A stretch of 64,000 bases of DNA from Pseudomonas sp. GV085 (GCF_003050925.1 NZ_QAOV01000001.1:679938-743937); one strand, 5' to 3'. Positions 18,331-27,137 are shown, counted from the stretch's first letter. Made by a program: numbers and translations. Notes: generated by a model not told the origin, from the letters alone.

Positions 18331-19206
18331 ATGACGTTGACGGCGGTGACCGAACATCGGGCGAAACTGGGCGAAGGCCCGTTCTGGGATGCGCCGACCC
18401 AGGCGCTGTATTGGGTGGATATCGCGGGCAAACAGGCACTGCGGTTGATCGGCGCCAACGTGCAGATCTGGCAGATGCCGGAACATGTGTCGGCCTTCAT
18501 CCCCTGTGAAAGCGGTGATGCGCTGGTGACATTGAGCAGCGGGGTTTATCGGCTCGATCTTGATTCACCCGGCCTGGAACCGCGCCTGACGTTGCTCTGC
18601 GTTGCTGATCCGCAACCAGGCAACCGCCCCAACGAAGCCCGCTGCGACGCCCAGGGCCGGCTCTGGCTCGGCACCATGCAAAACAATATCGGAGAACACG
18701 GCGAAGACCTGCCCATCGTCCGTCGTTCCGGTGGACTGTTCCGCATCGATCGTGCCGGGCGGGTTGCGCCATTGCTGCGCAATCTGGGCATTCCCAACAC
18801 GCTGCTGTGGAGCGATGACGCCACCAGCGTGTATTTCGGCGACAGCCTCGACGGCACCTTGTATCGACATTTCATCTGTACCGACGGTGCCCTCGATACG
18901 CCGCAGCTCTGGTTTGGTCCGCACGGACGAGGCGGCCCGGACGGTTCGGCGATGGATGCCGAAGGTTTTATCTGGAATGCCCGTTGGGACGGCAGTTGCC
19001 TGCTCAGGTTGAGCCCGGACGGCAACGTCGATCGGATCATCGAACTGCCGGTCAGTCGTCCCACCAGCTGTGTGTTCGGCGGTGCAGACCTGACAACCCT
19101 GTACATCACCAGTGCGGCAAGTCCGCTGGGCCATCCGTTGGATGGGGCCGTGTTGTCGATTCCAGTGGATGTGCCTGGAAAGCATTGCACACGGTTTGCT
19201 GGATAA
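18331..19206 (+). CDS. SMP-30/gluconolactonase family sugar lactonase
   Basis: 291-residue six-bladed beta-propeller lactonase. The metal Glu is in GEGPFWD, with RPNEARCDAQGRLWLGTM and NTLLWSDD following the family pattern. In this setting it most likely opens galactono-1,4-lactone (and perhaps arabinono-lactone) after the sugar is oxidised by the SDR at 19480. RBS AGGAGG. Its stop at 19204-19206 directly abuts the operator of the SDR promoter. Confidence 0.88.
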   Translation: MTLTAVTEHRAKLGEGPFWDAPTQALYWVDIAGKQALRLIGANVQIWQMPEHVSAFIPCESGDALVTLSSGVYRLDLDSPGLEPRLTLLCVADPQPGNRPNEARCDAQGRLWLGTMQNNIGEHGEDLPIVRRSGGLFRIDRAGRVAPLLRNLGIPNTLLWSDDATSVYFGDSLDGTLYRHFICTDGALDTPQLWFGPHGRGGPDGSAMDAEGFIWNARWDGSCLLRLSPDGNVDRIIELPVSRPTSCVFGGADLTTLYITSAASPLGHPLDGAVLSIPVDVPGKHCTRFAG

Positions 19207-19223
19207 ATCCCAAAATATGGGAT
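19207..19223. promoter_or_regulatory. palindromic operator before the SDR gene
   Basis: ATCCCA-AAATA-TGGGAT, perfect six-base arms, 14 bases upstream of the -35 of the promoter at 19237. The half site ATATGGGAT is repeated in front of dgoK (27117-27125). A binding protein is not identified; the IclR regulator at 31579 is a candidate. Confidence 0.5.
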
Positions 19224-19236
19224 GTTAATATATATA

Positions 19237-19265
19237 TTGAGATTTTACGCGGGCCGGGTTTATAG
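19237..19265 (+). promoter_or_regulatory. sigma70 promoter of the SDR gene, twin of the dgoK promoter
   Basis: TTGAGA (19237-19242), 17 bases, TTATAG (19260-19265). Identical hexamers and spacing occur at 27138-27166, within a longer block of similarity that extends to AACAGGTGAAGTGATGCAG. Confidence 0.75.
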
Positions 19266-19319
19266 TCGGCCTCACCAGTTCCATGCACTCACACTTAAAA
19301 AAACAAAACAGGTGAAGTG

Positions 19320-19487
19320 ATGCAGCGAAGTTTCCCCGTGCTCCCTTGCGCAGACAGTGCCTCAAACCGTTTCCAGGCTGAAACGTTTTCGCGCTCACCC
19401 GTTTCTTCCTCAACGCCTTTTGACCGGACATCGACAGATGCCCGGTTTTCGTCGTGTTTTCGAACAGGAGTCTTGATCCATGGCTGA
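19320..19487 (+). CDS. possible 55-codon leader ORF before the SDR gene
   Basis: ATG 19320 stands behind AGGTGA, in the same sequence context as the dgoK start, and runs 55 codons to a TGA that overlaps the SDR ATG by eight bases. The peptide is rich in Ser, Arg and Phe and matches nothing I recognise. It may be a translated leader coupling ribosomes to the SDR start, or only a relic of a copied dgoK promoter and start region. Confidence 0.3.
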   Translation: MQRSFPVLPCADSASNRFQAETFSRSPVSSSTPFDRTSTDARFSSCFRTGVLIHG

Positions 19488-20298
19488 ACCACTATCATTG
19501 CCACCGGTACCCGAACCGCCCAAGGGCGAACGCCTGAAAAACAAGGTCGTGTTACTGACCGGTGCCGCCCAGGGCATTGGCGAAGCGATTGTGGCGACCT
19601 TCGCGTCCCAGCAGGCCAGGCTGATCATCAGTGACGTTCAGGCCGAGAAAGTCGAGAAGGTCGCGGCGCACTGGCGGGGCCAGGGCGCCGATGTGGTGGC
19701 GATCAAGGCCGACGTGTCGCGTCAACAGGATTTACACGCCATGGCCCGGCTGGCGATCGACCTGCATGGCCGGATCGACGTGCTGGTCAACTGCGCCGGG
19801 GTCAACGTGTTCCGTGATCCGCTGGAAATGACCGAAGAAGACTGGCATCGCTGCTTTGCCATCGACCTCGATGGCGCCTGGTACGGTTGCAAGGCGGTGC
19901 TGCCGCAGATGATCGAGCAGGGCATCGGCAGCATCATCAACATTGCCTCCACCCATTCCTCCCACATCATTCCGGGCTGCTTCCCGTACCCGGTGGCCAA
20001 GCATGGCCTGCTCGGCCTGACCCGCGCGCTGGGCATCGAATATGCGGCCAAGGGCATCCGCGTCAATGCCATTGCGCCTGGCTATATCGAAACCCAGATC
20101 AACATCGATTACTGGAACGGTTTCGCCGACCCCCACGCCGAACGCCAGCGCGCGTTTGACCTGCACCCGCCGCGTCGCATCGGTCAGCCGATCGAAGTGG
20201 CAATGACCGCCGTGTTCCTGGCCAGCGATGAAGCGCCGTTCATCAATGCCTCGTGCATCACTATCGATGGCGGACGCTCGGTGATGTACCACGATTGA
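19480..20298 (+). CDS. SDR family sugar dehydrogenase (galactose/arabinose 1-dehydrogenase candidate)
   Basis: 272-residue classical short-chain dehydrogenase. TGAAQGIG is the NAD(P)-binding turn and the loop Asp (ISDVQ) favours NAD; NCAG, the catalytic Ser in NIASTHSS, and Tyr/Lys in YPVAK complete the site. The surrounding lactonase, DgoK, DgoA and DgoD make oxidation of D-galactose to its lactone the most likely role. Substrate is an inference, as other sugar or polyol SDRs look alike. RBS CAGGAG nine bases before the ATG. Confidence 0.8.
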   Translation: MAEPLSLPPVPEPPKGERLKNKVVLLTGAAQGIGEAIVATFASQQARLIISDVQAEKVEKVAAHWRGQGADVVAIKADVSRQQDLHAMARLAIDLHGRIDVLVNCAGVNVFRDPLEMTEEDWHRCFAIDLDGAWYGCKAVLPQMIEQGIGSIINIASTHSSHIIPGCFPYPVAKHGLLGLTRALGIEYAAKGIRVNAIAPGYIETQINIDYWNGFADPHAERQRAFDLHPPRRIGQPIEVAMTAVFLASDEAPFINASCITIDGGRSVMYHD

Positions 20299-20335
20299 GT
20301 GATCGGGCTTTCAGGCGTACTACTACGTCTGAAAT

Positions 20336-20351
20336 CCAATCATCATACGAT
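20336..20351. promoter_or_regulatory. FadR-type operator before the ABC importer
   Basis: CCAATCATCATACGAT, 15/16 identical to the complement of the site at 17435-17450. It lies 90 bases upstream of the importer's first gene, between the SDR stop and the araF-like start. No clear -35/-10 pair could be assigned around it. Confidence 0.6.
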
Positions 20352-20440
20352 ATGACTATTGGTAGTACGGTTTTACCGCCCATTGGTTAACAAAGAACGC
20401 TTTCAAAGAACACTCAAGAACAATAACAAGGAGTCAGCTT

Positions 20441-21445
20441 ATGAATCGTCGTCATGCTATCCGTTCACTGTGCTGTGCCGCGTTGGCGGTCTCGGCGGTC
20501 AGCCTGAGCAGCGCGCTGCTGGCGGCCGAGCAAGTGAAAATCGGTTTCCTGGTCAAGCAAGCGGAGGAGCCCTGGTTCCAGACCGAATGGGCCTTTGCCG
20601 AAAAGGCCGGGAAAGAGAAGGGCTTCACCCTGATCAAGATCGCCGTGCCGGACGGTGAGAAAACCCTTTCTGCCATCGACAGCCTCGCGGCCAACGGCGC
20701 CAAAGGCTTCGTGATCTGCCCGCCGGACGTGTCCCTGGGACCTGCGATCATGGCCAAGGCCAAACTCAACGGGCTGAAGGTGATTGCCGTCGATGACCGT
20801 TTCGTCGATGCCAGCGGCAAGTTCATGGAGGATGTGCCATACCTCGGCATGGCCGCGTTCGAAGTCGGCCAGAAGCAGGGCAACGCCATGGCCACCGAGG
20901 CGAAGAAGCGCGGCTGGGAGTGGAAAGACACCTATGCGGTGATCAACACCTACAACGAACTCGACACCGGCAAGAAGCGCACCGACGGCTCGGTCAAGGC
21001 ACTCGAAGACGCCGGCATGCCGAAAGACCACATCCTGTTCGCGGCCCTCAAGACCCTCGACGTACCAGGCAGCATGGACGCCACCAACTCCGCGCTGGTG
21101 AAACTGCCGGGTGCGGCGAAGAACCTGATCATTGGTGGCATGAACGACAACACGGTCCTGGGCGGCGTGCGCGCCACCGAGAGTGCGGGTTTCGCTGCGG
21201 CCAACGTGATCGGCATCGGCATCAACGGTACCGACGCCATCGGCGAGCTGAAGAAACCCGACAGCGGCTTCTACGGCTCGATGCTGCCAAGCCCGCACAT
21301 CGAGGGCTACAACACCGCGAGCATGATGTACGAGTGGGTCACCACCGGCACTGAACCGGCGAAATTCACCGCCATGGACGACGTGACGCTGATCACCCGC
21401 GACAACTTCAAGCAGGAACTGGAAAAGATCGGCCTGTGGAACTGA
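20441..21445 (+). CDS. araF: AraF-like periplasmic arabinose/galactose-binding protein
   Basis: 334-residue periplasmic sugar-binding protein with a signal peptide cut after about residue 28 (SALLAAEQ). It follows E. coli AraF closely: GFLVKQAEEPWFQTEW, IAVPDGEKTL, VIAVDDRF, GMNDNTVLGGVRATE and IGINGTDAI keep the Lys, Glu, Asp and Asn residues that hold the sugar. E. coli AraF binds L-arabinose, D-fucose and D-galactose. With a galactonate pathway next door, D-galactose is a likely ligand. RBS AAGGAG. First gene of the importer operon. Confidence 0.92.
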   Translation: MNRRHAIRSLCCAALAVSAVSLSSALLAAEQVKIGFLVKQAEEPWFQTEWAFAEKAGKEKGFTLIKIAVPDGEKTLSAIDSLAANGAKGFVICPPDVSLGPAIMAKAKLNGLKVIAVDDRFVDASGKFMEDVPYLGMAAFEVGQKQGNAMATEAKKRGWEWKDTYAVINTYNELDTGKKRTDGSVKALEDAGMPKDHILFAALKTLDVPGSMDATNSALVKLPGAAKNLIIGGMNDNTVLGGVRATESAGFAAANVIGIGINGTDAIGELKKPDSGFYGSMLPSPHIEGYNTASMMYEWVTTGTEPAKFTAMDDVTLITRDNFKQELEKIGLWN

Positions 21446-21510
21446 CAGCCGTTTGATTTCAGCGGCGGCCTCGGCGACGGGGCTGCCTGACCGGTTTGAA
21501 GAGGTGGGTT

Positions 21511-23049
21511 ATGCACACGCAAACAAATACACAACAACACAGCGGCAGCTTGCGCTTCAACGGGATCGGCAAGACCTTTCCCGGGGTGAAGGCGCTGGAC
21601 AACATCAGCTTCGTCGCCCATCCGGGGCAGGTTCATGCCTTGATGGGCGAGAACGGTGCCGGCAAGTCGACGCTGCTGAAAATCCTCGGTGGGGCCTATA
21701 CGCCCAGCAGCGGTGCCTTGCAGATCGGCGAGCGGGCGATGGACTTCAAGTCCACCGCCGACAGCATCGGCAGTGGCGTCGCCGTGATCCACCAGGAGCT
21801 GCATCTGGTGCCGGAAATGACCGTGGCGGAGAACCTGTTTCTCGGGCATCTGCCGGCCAGTTTCGGCCTGATCAACCGCGGTGCCCTGCGCCAGCAGGCA
21901 CTGGCCTGTCTCAAAGGCCTGGCCGATGAAATCGACCCGCAAGAGAAAGTCGGACGCCTGTCCCTCGGCCAGCGGCAACTGGTGGAGATCGCCAAGGCGT
22001 TGTCCCGTGGCGCCCATGTGATTGCCTTCGACGAACCCACCAGCAGCCTTTCGGCGCGGGAGATCGAGCGCTTGATGGCGATCATCGGCCGGCTGCGGGA
22101 CGAGGGCAAAGTGGTGCTCTATGTCTCCCACCGCATGGAAGAAGTGTTCCGCATCTGCAACGCGGTGACGGTGTTCAAGGACGGGCGGTACGTGCGCACG
22201 TTCGACGACATGGGCCAGCTGACCCACGATCAACTGGTCACCTGCATGGTCGGTCGTGACATTCAGGACATCTACGATTACCGCCCCCGTCAGCGCGGCG
22301 CCGTGGCGCTCAAGGTCGACGGTTTGCTTGGGCCGGGGTTGCGTGAGCCGGTGAGTTTCGAGGTGCACAAAGGCGAAATCCTCGGGCTGTTCGGGCTGGT
22401 CGGTGCCGGTCGCACAGAGCTGTTGCGCCTGCTCAGCGGCCTGGCGCGCCACAGCGCCGGACAGCTGAAGCTTCGTGGCCATGAACTGAAGCTGCGTTCA
22501 CCCCGGGACGCGATTGCCGCCGGGATCCTGTTGTGCCCCGAGGACCGCAAGAAGGAAGGCATCCTGCCGCTGGCCAGCGTCGCCGAGAACATCAACATCA
22601 GCGCACGGGGCGCCCATGCCACCTTCGGCTGCCTGTTGCGTGGCCTGTGGGAGAAGGACAACGCCGACCAGCAGATCAAGGCGCTCAAGGTGAAAACGCC
22701 CCACGCCGGGCAGCAGATCAAGTTTCTTTCCGGCGGTAATCAGCAGAAGGCCATTCTCGGCCGCTGGCTGTCGATGCCGATGAAAGTGCTGCTGCTTGAC
22801 GAACCCACCCGCGGCATCGACATCGGTGCCAAGGCCGAGATCTACCAGATCATCCATAACCTGGCGGCCGAGGGGATCGCGGTGATTGTGGTGTCCAGCG
22901 ACTTGATGGAAGTCATGGGCATTTCCGACCGCATCCTGGTGCTGTGCGAAGGCGCCCTGTGTGGCGAGCTGAGCCGCGAACAGGCCAACGAATCCAACCT
23001 GCTGCAACTGGCTTTGCCGCGCCAACGCGCCGACGGCGTGGCGAACTGA
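21511..23049 (+). CDS. araG: AraG-like sugar ABC transporter ATPase
   Basis: 512-residue double-ATPase of the monosaccharide (CUT2) class. The first half has GENGAGKST and the signature LSLGQRQLVEIAKA; the second half has the degenerate GLVGAGRTE and LSGGNQQKAILGRWL, as usual in this class. The ATG at 21511 behind GAGGTGGG is chosen over TTG 21496. It lies between the binding protein and the permease, ending nine bases before the araH-like start. Confidence 0.94.
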   Translation: MHTQTNTQQHSGSLRFNGIGKTFPGVKALDNISFVAHPGQVHALMGENGAGKSTLLKILGGAYTPSSGALQIGERAMDFKSTADSIGSGVAVIHQELHLVPEMTVAENLFLGHLPASFGLINRGALRQQALACLKGLADEIDPQEKVGRLSLGQRQLVEIAKALSRGAHVIAFDEPTSSLSAREIERLMAIIGRLRDEGKVVLYVSHRMEEVFRICNAVTVFKDGRYVRTFDDMGQLTHDQLVTCMVGRDIQDIYDYRPRQRGAVALKVDGLLGPGLREPVSFEVHKGEILGLFGLVGAGRTELLRLLSGLARHSAGQLKLRGHELKLRSPRDAIAAGILLCPEDRKKEGILPLASVAENINISARGAHATFGCLLRGLWEKDNADQQIKALKVKTPHAGQQIKFLSGGNQQKAILGRWLSMPMKVLLLDEPTRGIDIGAKAEIYQIIHNLAAEGIAVIVVSSDLMEVMGISDRILVLCEGALCGELSREQANESNLLQLALPRQRADGVAN

Positions 23050-23058
23050 GAGGTGACT

Positions 23059-24030
23059 ATGATGACAATCCAAAACAACACCCTGCCAACCACGCGCAAA
23101 CCGCTGGACCTGCGGCGCTTCCTCGATGACTGGGTGATGCTGCTGGCGGCGGTCGGCATCTTTGTCGCCTGCACCTTGCTGATCGACAACTTCCTGTCAC
23201 CGCTGAACATGCGTGGCCTGGGCCTGGCGATTTCCACCACCGGGATCGCGGCGTGCACCATGTTGTATTGCCTGGCGTCCGGGCATTTCGACTTGTCGGT
23301 GGGCTCGGTGATTGCCTGCGCTGGAGTAGTCGCGGCGGTTGTGATGCGCGACACCGACAGCGTATTTCTCGGTGTCGGTGCGGCGCTGGTGATGGGGCTG
23401 ATCGTCGGGCTGATCAACGGCATCGTGATTGCCAAGCTGCGAGTCAACGCGCTGATCACCACGCTGGCGACCATGCAGATCGTGCGTGGCCTGGCCTACA
23501 TCTTCGCCAACGGCAAAGCGGTGGGGGTGTCCCAGGAATCGTTCTTCGTCTTCGGTAACGGCCAGTTGTTCGGCGTGCCGGTACCGATCCTGATCACCAT
23601 CGTCTGTTTCCTGTTCTTCGGCTGGCTGCTGAACTACACCACCTACGGGCGCAACACCATGGCCATCGGCGGCAATCAGGAAGCGGCGTTGCTGGCCGGT
23701 GTGAATGTCGACCGGACCAAGATCATCATCTTCGCCGTGCATGGCGTGATCGGTGCGTTGGCCGGGGTAATCCTGGCCTCGCGCATGACCTCCGGCCAAC
23801 CGATGATCGGCCAGGGTTTCGAGCTGACGGTGATCTCGGCCTGTGTGCTGGGCGGGGTTTCGTTGAGTGGCGGGATCGGCATGATCCGGCACGTGATTGC
23901 CGGGGTACTGATTCTGGCGATCATCGAGAATGCGATGAACCTGAAGAACATTGATACGTTTTATCAGTATGTGATTCGGGGTTCGATTCTGCTTCTGGCC
24001 GTCGTGATCGACCGCCTCAAACAACGCTGA
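23059..24030 (+). CDS. araH: AraH-like sugar ABC transporter permease
   Basis: 323-residue CUT2 permease with about ten membrane segments and the family segment LASGHFDLSVGSVIA near residues 75-90. The ATG at 23059 (or 23062) follows GAGAGG; the upstream GTG at 23053 lies within the ribosome site. Together with the preceding two genes it forms a complete high-affinity importer. Confidence 0.93.
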   Translation: MMTIQNNTLPTTRKPLDLRRFLDDWVMLLAAVGIFVACTLLIDNFLSPLNMRGLGLAISTTGIAACTMLYCLASGHFDLSVGSVIACAGVVAAVVMRDTDSVFLGVGAALVMGLIVGLINGIVIAKLRVNALITTLATMQIVRGLAYIFANGKAVGVSQESFFVFGNGQLFGVPVPILITIVCFLFFGWLLNYTTYGRNTMAIGGNQEAALLAGVNVDRTKIIIFAVHGVIGALAGVILASRMTSGQPMIGQGFELTVISACVLGGVSLSGGIGMIRHVIAGVLILAIIENAMNLKNIDTFYQYVIRGSILLLAVVIDRLKQR

Positions 24031-24096
24031 CCACCGAAGTATTAAGGTACAGATGATCTCCCACAGTTGACCGGATTGTTCAGACGAACGCGGTCC

Positions 24097-24128
24097 CCTG
24101 TGGGAGCGGGCTTGCCCGCGATGAGGCC
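24097..24128 (+). repeat. REP element, single
   Basis: TGTGGGAGCGGGCTTGCCCG followed by CGATGAGG, one unit of a family A variant. It lies between araH and the convergent 24156 gene. Confidence 0.75.
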
Positions 24129-24155
24129 ATCAGCTTCAACACAAAACAGTTGGCC

Positions 24156-24536
24156 TTAACCCGCCTTGCGCAACGCCTCGATCAGCTCTTTTTTGCGCAT
24201 CGAGGACCGCCCGGGAATACCCTTGGCCCGGGCTTCCTTTCTCAAGCTATCGACCGTCTGGGCCTCTCTGGATGCAGCGCTATCGCGTGAGTGCCCCTTA
24301 CGAGTGGCCACCGCTCGACGCGCCGACTCCTTGCGATCTGCCGACTTTGCACTGGCCGGTTTCTTGCGCCCCGACCCACCGGCCCGTTCGCCGCCGCCGG
24401 ACTGTTTGTTCACGGTCGCCCAGGCACGGGCTTCGGCTTCGTCCTTTGAAAGGCCTTTGCTTTCGTAACTGTCTTCGATGTGTTGCGCCTTGCGCTTTTG
24501 CTCGGCGGTGTATTTGGTTTTGCTTCCACGAGGCAT
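24156..24536 (-). CDS. small basic protein with Rho-N/SAP-like C-terminus
   Basis: 126-residue Lys/Arg/Ser-rich protein. The N-terminal part (MPRGSKTKYTAEQKRKAQHI, then DEAEARAWATVNKQSGG) is found in proteins often annotated as plasmid stabilisation factors. The C-terminal 35 residues (VDSLRKEARAKGIPGRSSMR, then KKELIEALR) look like a Rho N-terminal or SAP-type nucleic-acid fold. A DNA-binding stress role is plausible but unproven. It lies 19 bases after the secreted-protein gene on the same strand. Confidence 0.8.
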   Translation of the reverse strand: MPRGSKTKYTAEQKRKAQHIEDSYESKGLSKDEAEARAWATVNKQSGGGERAGGSGRKKPASAKSADRKESARRAVATRKGHSRDSAASREAQTVDSLRKEARAKGIPGRSSMRKKELIEALRKAG

Positions 24537-24555
24537 GGGATTTCTCCTGGCTTCA

Positions 24556-24879
24556 TTACTGGCTCATATTGCTTTCCTCGTCCTCGGTGGTGCTTGAACC
24601 GAGGCCGCCACTGCCGGGTGTTTTTTTGTCCGGCAGGTTCTTCCCGCCCTGACGCCCCATGTCATTGCCCTGGGTTCGCGGGTCGGTGCCGGTGGAGGGC
24701 GGGAGGTTGTGGTCGATCGTCGTGCCATCGGTGTTCATGCCTGGAGCACTCTGGATCGCCGGTGCCCTGGGCTTTTCCACCGGGTTGGTCGGGCCGGTGC
24801 TCGAGCCGATGGTCCCGGCGAACGCGGCAGAAGACAGCAGGGCGGCGAGGGCGAGGGCGGTCAACCTGGACAGGATCAT
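24556..24879 (-). CDS. small secreted Gly/Pro/Thr-rich protein
   Basis: 107-residue protein with a signal peptide (LTALALAALLSSAAFAG) cleaved after about residue 21. The mature part is polar and probably disordered, with TGPTNPVEKPRAP and PGSGGLGSSTTEDEE. Similar small periplasmic proteins exist in other Pseudomonas; function unknown. Probable operon with the gene after it on the - strand. Confidence 0.75.
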   Translation of the reverse strand: MILSRLTALALAALLSSAAFAGTIGSSTGPTNPVEKPRAPAIQSAPGMNTDGTTIDHNLPPSTGTDPRTQGNDMGRQGGKNLPDKKTPGSGGLGSSTTEDEESNMSQ

Positions 24880-24960
24880 GGTGTTGTCTCCAACGGGTAG
24901 AGTCCTTACCTGATTAGTCCGCCCTCGATCCGGATGGGTGCATTGTCAGCGACGAACGGC

Positions 24961-26166
24961 TCAGGCCTGTTCCAATGTCCTGACCGCTGTGGCTCTACGC
25001 CAGATCAAACGGCCCACGGTGATCATCCAGTTGAGCGCAGCCACCGCCAGCACCGTGAGCAACAGCGTGGGCATGCCTTGTTCGACGATGATTTTCCCGG
25101 CCAGCAAAGGAAAGCCGAATACGCCGATGAAGTACGACAGGCTGAACAACAACAAGGATTGCGCGGTGGTGCCGTTCGGCGCTTCATTGGCGGCCAGGCC
25201 ATTGATCACCGAGTAGGTCAGGCCGTAACCGATCCCGAGCATCACCGCCGCGAGCAGGTAGCTGAAGCTGCTGTCGACGACAAAACCGAACATCACGATC
25301 GACGTCAGCATCAACCCCGAAAGCAGGCACGATGCACGCAATGGATCGCGCTTGACCACGAAGCCGGCAACCAGCATGCGGCCGCTGATCGCCGCGCTCA
25401 TGAAACCGAGGAAGAACAACGAGTAGTCGAGCGAGTGCGCCGTCGCATAACTGGTTTGAAAGCTCGACAGACCACCGAAAACGCAGCCGCCGAGACCGAC
25501 CATGATGACCGGGAAAACGGCCCTGGACGACAGCACCTGAGCCGCTGCACGCCAGGAAATCCGCGACACGCTGCCAGATTGCGCGGGCGCCTGTTTCAAC
25601 TGCCGATCCAGACGCCAGAACAGCAATACGCCGATCAGGCTGGCCAGCGCCGCCAGGTAAAACGCGGCTGTCACCGGATAACCGAGGGCGCTCGCCGCGC
25701 GGCCGAGCAACGGGCCGCTGCCAATCCCGGTCATCATGCTGCCCGACAGCAGGGCGAAGTATTTCGCACGCTGTGCGGGTGTCACCAGGCTTGCGACGAT
25801 GATCGGCCCCAGGGTGTAGAACACGCCCCAGCCCAGGCCCAGCAACAGCCCGAAAAACAACAGCAGGTGACCGAAGCCCGGGGTCAGGGCGAAGCCCAGG
25901 CTGGCCGCTACCAGCAAAACACCGAACAGCGCCACCGATCGGGCGGCACCGAGCAAATCGGACAAATGGCCGGAAACAATCACCGCCGCAAAGGTGCTGA
26001 GCATCGCCGCCGAAATCACACTGCCGGCGTCGTGTTCGTTGCCACCGCGAGAACCAATCAACAATGACAGCAAAAACGTCGAACCGTAGGACAGCGACAA
26101 CAGGTAACTGGCGAGGCAAAACAGGCCGAACAACTTGCTTGAGACAGGAGGTGTTGCGGTAGGCAT
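24961..26166 (-). CDS. MFS transporter
   Basis: 401-residue major facilitator protein with 12 predicted membrane segments. The loop between helices 2 and 3 reads GHLSDLLGAARSV, the usual MFS motif A position, and a central loop with RLDRQLKQAP separates the halves. Substrate unknown; the two-half arrangement and small loops recall drug or sugar efflux carriers. It has no evident link to the sugar genes that flank it. Confidence 0.85.
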   Translation of the reverse strand: MPTATPPVSSKLFGLFCLASYLLSLSYGSTFLLSLLIGSRGGNEHDAGSVISAAMLSTFAAVIVSGHLSDLLGAARSVALFGVLLVAASLGFALTPGFGHLLLFFGLLLGLGWGVFYTLGPIIVASLVTPAQRAKYFALLSGSMMTGIGSGPLLGRAASALGYPVTAAFYLAALASLIGVLLFWRLDRQLKQAPAQSGSVSRISWRAAAQVLSSRAVFPVIMVGLGGCVFGGLSSFQTSYATAHSLDYSLFFLGFMSAAISGRMLVAGFVVKRDPLRASCLLSGLMLTSIVMFGFVVDSSFSYLLAAVMLGIGYGLTYSVINGLAANEAPNGTTAQSLLLFSLSYFIGVFGFPLLAGKIIVEQGMPTLLLTVLAVAALNWMITVGRLIWRRATAVRTLEQA

Positions 26167-26510
26167 GACGTGGTTCCTTGGCCGGATAAATGAGCAGCGC
26201 GGCTATCTAATCACGCAGTGCCCGAATGTTAGGTCCGAGGTTATCGATTCCAGGGTTAGTGTTGGCCGGAGTAAAGCCTCCAGACACTTTGTGGCGGATC
26301 AGCTTTTGTGGCGAGGGAGCTTGCTCCCGCTGGCCTGCGAAGCAGGCCCTGTCGCGACCGGCTCTGTTTTTCCAGAAAGATCGCATTGCCTTCTTTTGGG
26401 GCTGCTGCGCAACCCGGCGGGAGCAAGCTCCCTCGCCACAGGCAAGTCCCCTCGCCACAAGTACCGCGCCGACTTAGTATGGCGTTTTCCACTTTTGACA
26501 AGGCACGTCC
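26167..26510. other. gene-free stretch between MFS and GNAT genes
   Basis: Apart from the family B repeat at 26307-26441 I see only the short upstream regions of two divergent genes. The extra CCCTCGCCACAAG after the repeat (26449-26461) looks like a further partial repeat unit. No promoter of good quality was found. Confidence 0.7.
26307..26441. repeat. REP pair, family B
   Basis: TGTGGCGAGGGAGCTTGCTC-CCGC at the left and its complement GCGGGAGC-AAGCTCCCTCGCCACA at the right, about 85 bases apart. The same family is at 55967-56092. Confidence 0.88.
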
Positions 26511-26993
26511 ATGACGATCGAAATCCGCCCGGCGACCCCCAGTGACGCACCGCAAATCCTCGCGTTCATCACTGAACTGGCCGACTACGAACGTGCCCGC
26601 CATGAAGTCATCGCCAGTGTTGCCGACATCGAGCGCAGCCTGTTCAGCGAAGGTGCCACCGCCCATGGCCTGATCTGCCTGCGCGACGGTGCACCCATCG
26701 GTTTCGCGGTGTTCTTCTTCAGCTATTCCACCTGGCTTGGCAGCAATTGCCTGTACCTCGAAGACCTCTACATCACCCCGCAACAGCGCGGCGGAGGCGC
26801 GGGCAAGACCCTGCTGCGGCATCTGGCGAAAATCGCCTGCGCCAACGACTGCGGCCGTTTCGAGTGGAGCGTGCTGGAGTGGAATACCCCGGCCATCGAA
26901 TTCTACAAGTCCCTGGGAGCACAGCCGCAGGAGGAGTGGGTTCGCTATCGGATGGATGGGGCGGTGTTGCGGGATTTCGCAGCGGGTAACTGA
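26511..26993 (+). CDS. GNAT family N-acetyltransferase (diamine acetyltransferase-like)
   Basis: 160-residue acetyltransferase. The acetyl-CoA loop is in QQRGGGAGKTLLRHL after the YLEDLYI strand, and the FEWSVLEWNTPAIEFYKSLG motif is that of the spermidine/thialysine acetyltransferase subfamily. The acceptor cannot be fixed from sequence. It is a single gene between repeats. Confidence 0.87.
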   Translation: MTIEIRPATPSDAPQILAFITELADYERARHEVIASVADIERSLFSEGATAHGLICLRDGAPIGFAVFFFSYSTWLGSNCLYLEDLYITPQQRGGGAGKTLLRHLAKIACANDCGRFEWSVLEWNTPAIEFYKSLGAQPQEEWVRYRMDGAVLRDFAAGN

Positions 26994-27001
26994 AACTTCT
27001 T

Positions 27002-27100
27002 AAAAGATCGCAGCCTTCGGCAGCTCCTACGGATCGATGTACACCGCCAAACCGCGGCGGACGATCCCGTGTAGGAGCTGCCGAAGGCTGCGATCTTTTT
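27002..27100. repeat. family C perfect 29-bp inverted repeat
   Basis: AAAAGATCGCAGCCTTCGG followed by CAGCTCCTAC (27002-27030) is complementary over all 29 bases to 27071-27099. A T-run on the right and an A-run on the left make it a candidate two-way terminator between the GNAT gene and the dgoK promoter. Confidence 0.9.
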
Positions 27101-27137
27101 TTGTCTGGTCTCATAATATGGGATTGATATTTATATA

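Noticed and set aside
24272..24917. Overlapping Cys/Arg-rich ORFs on the + strand opposite 24156-24879
   Set aside because: Composition typical of antisense shadows; the - strand genes have ribosome sites, a signal peptide and a recognisable fold.
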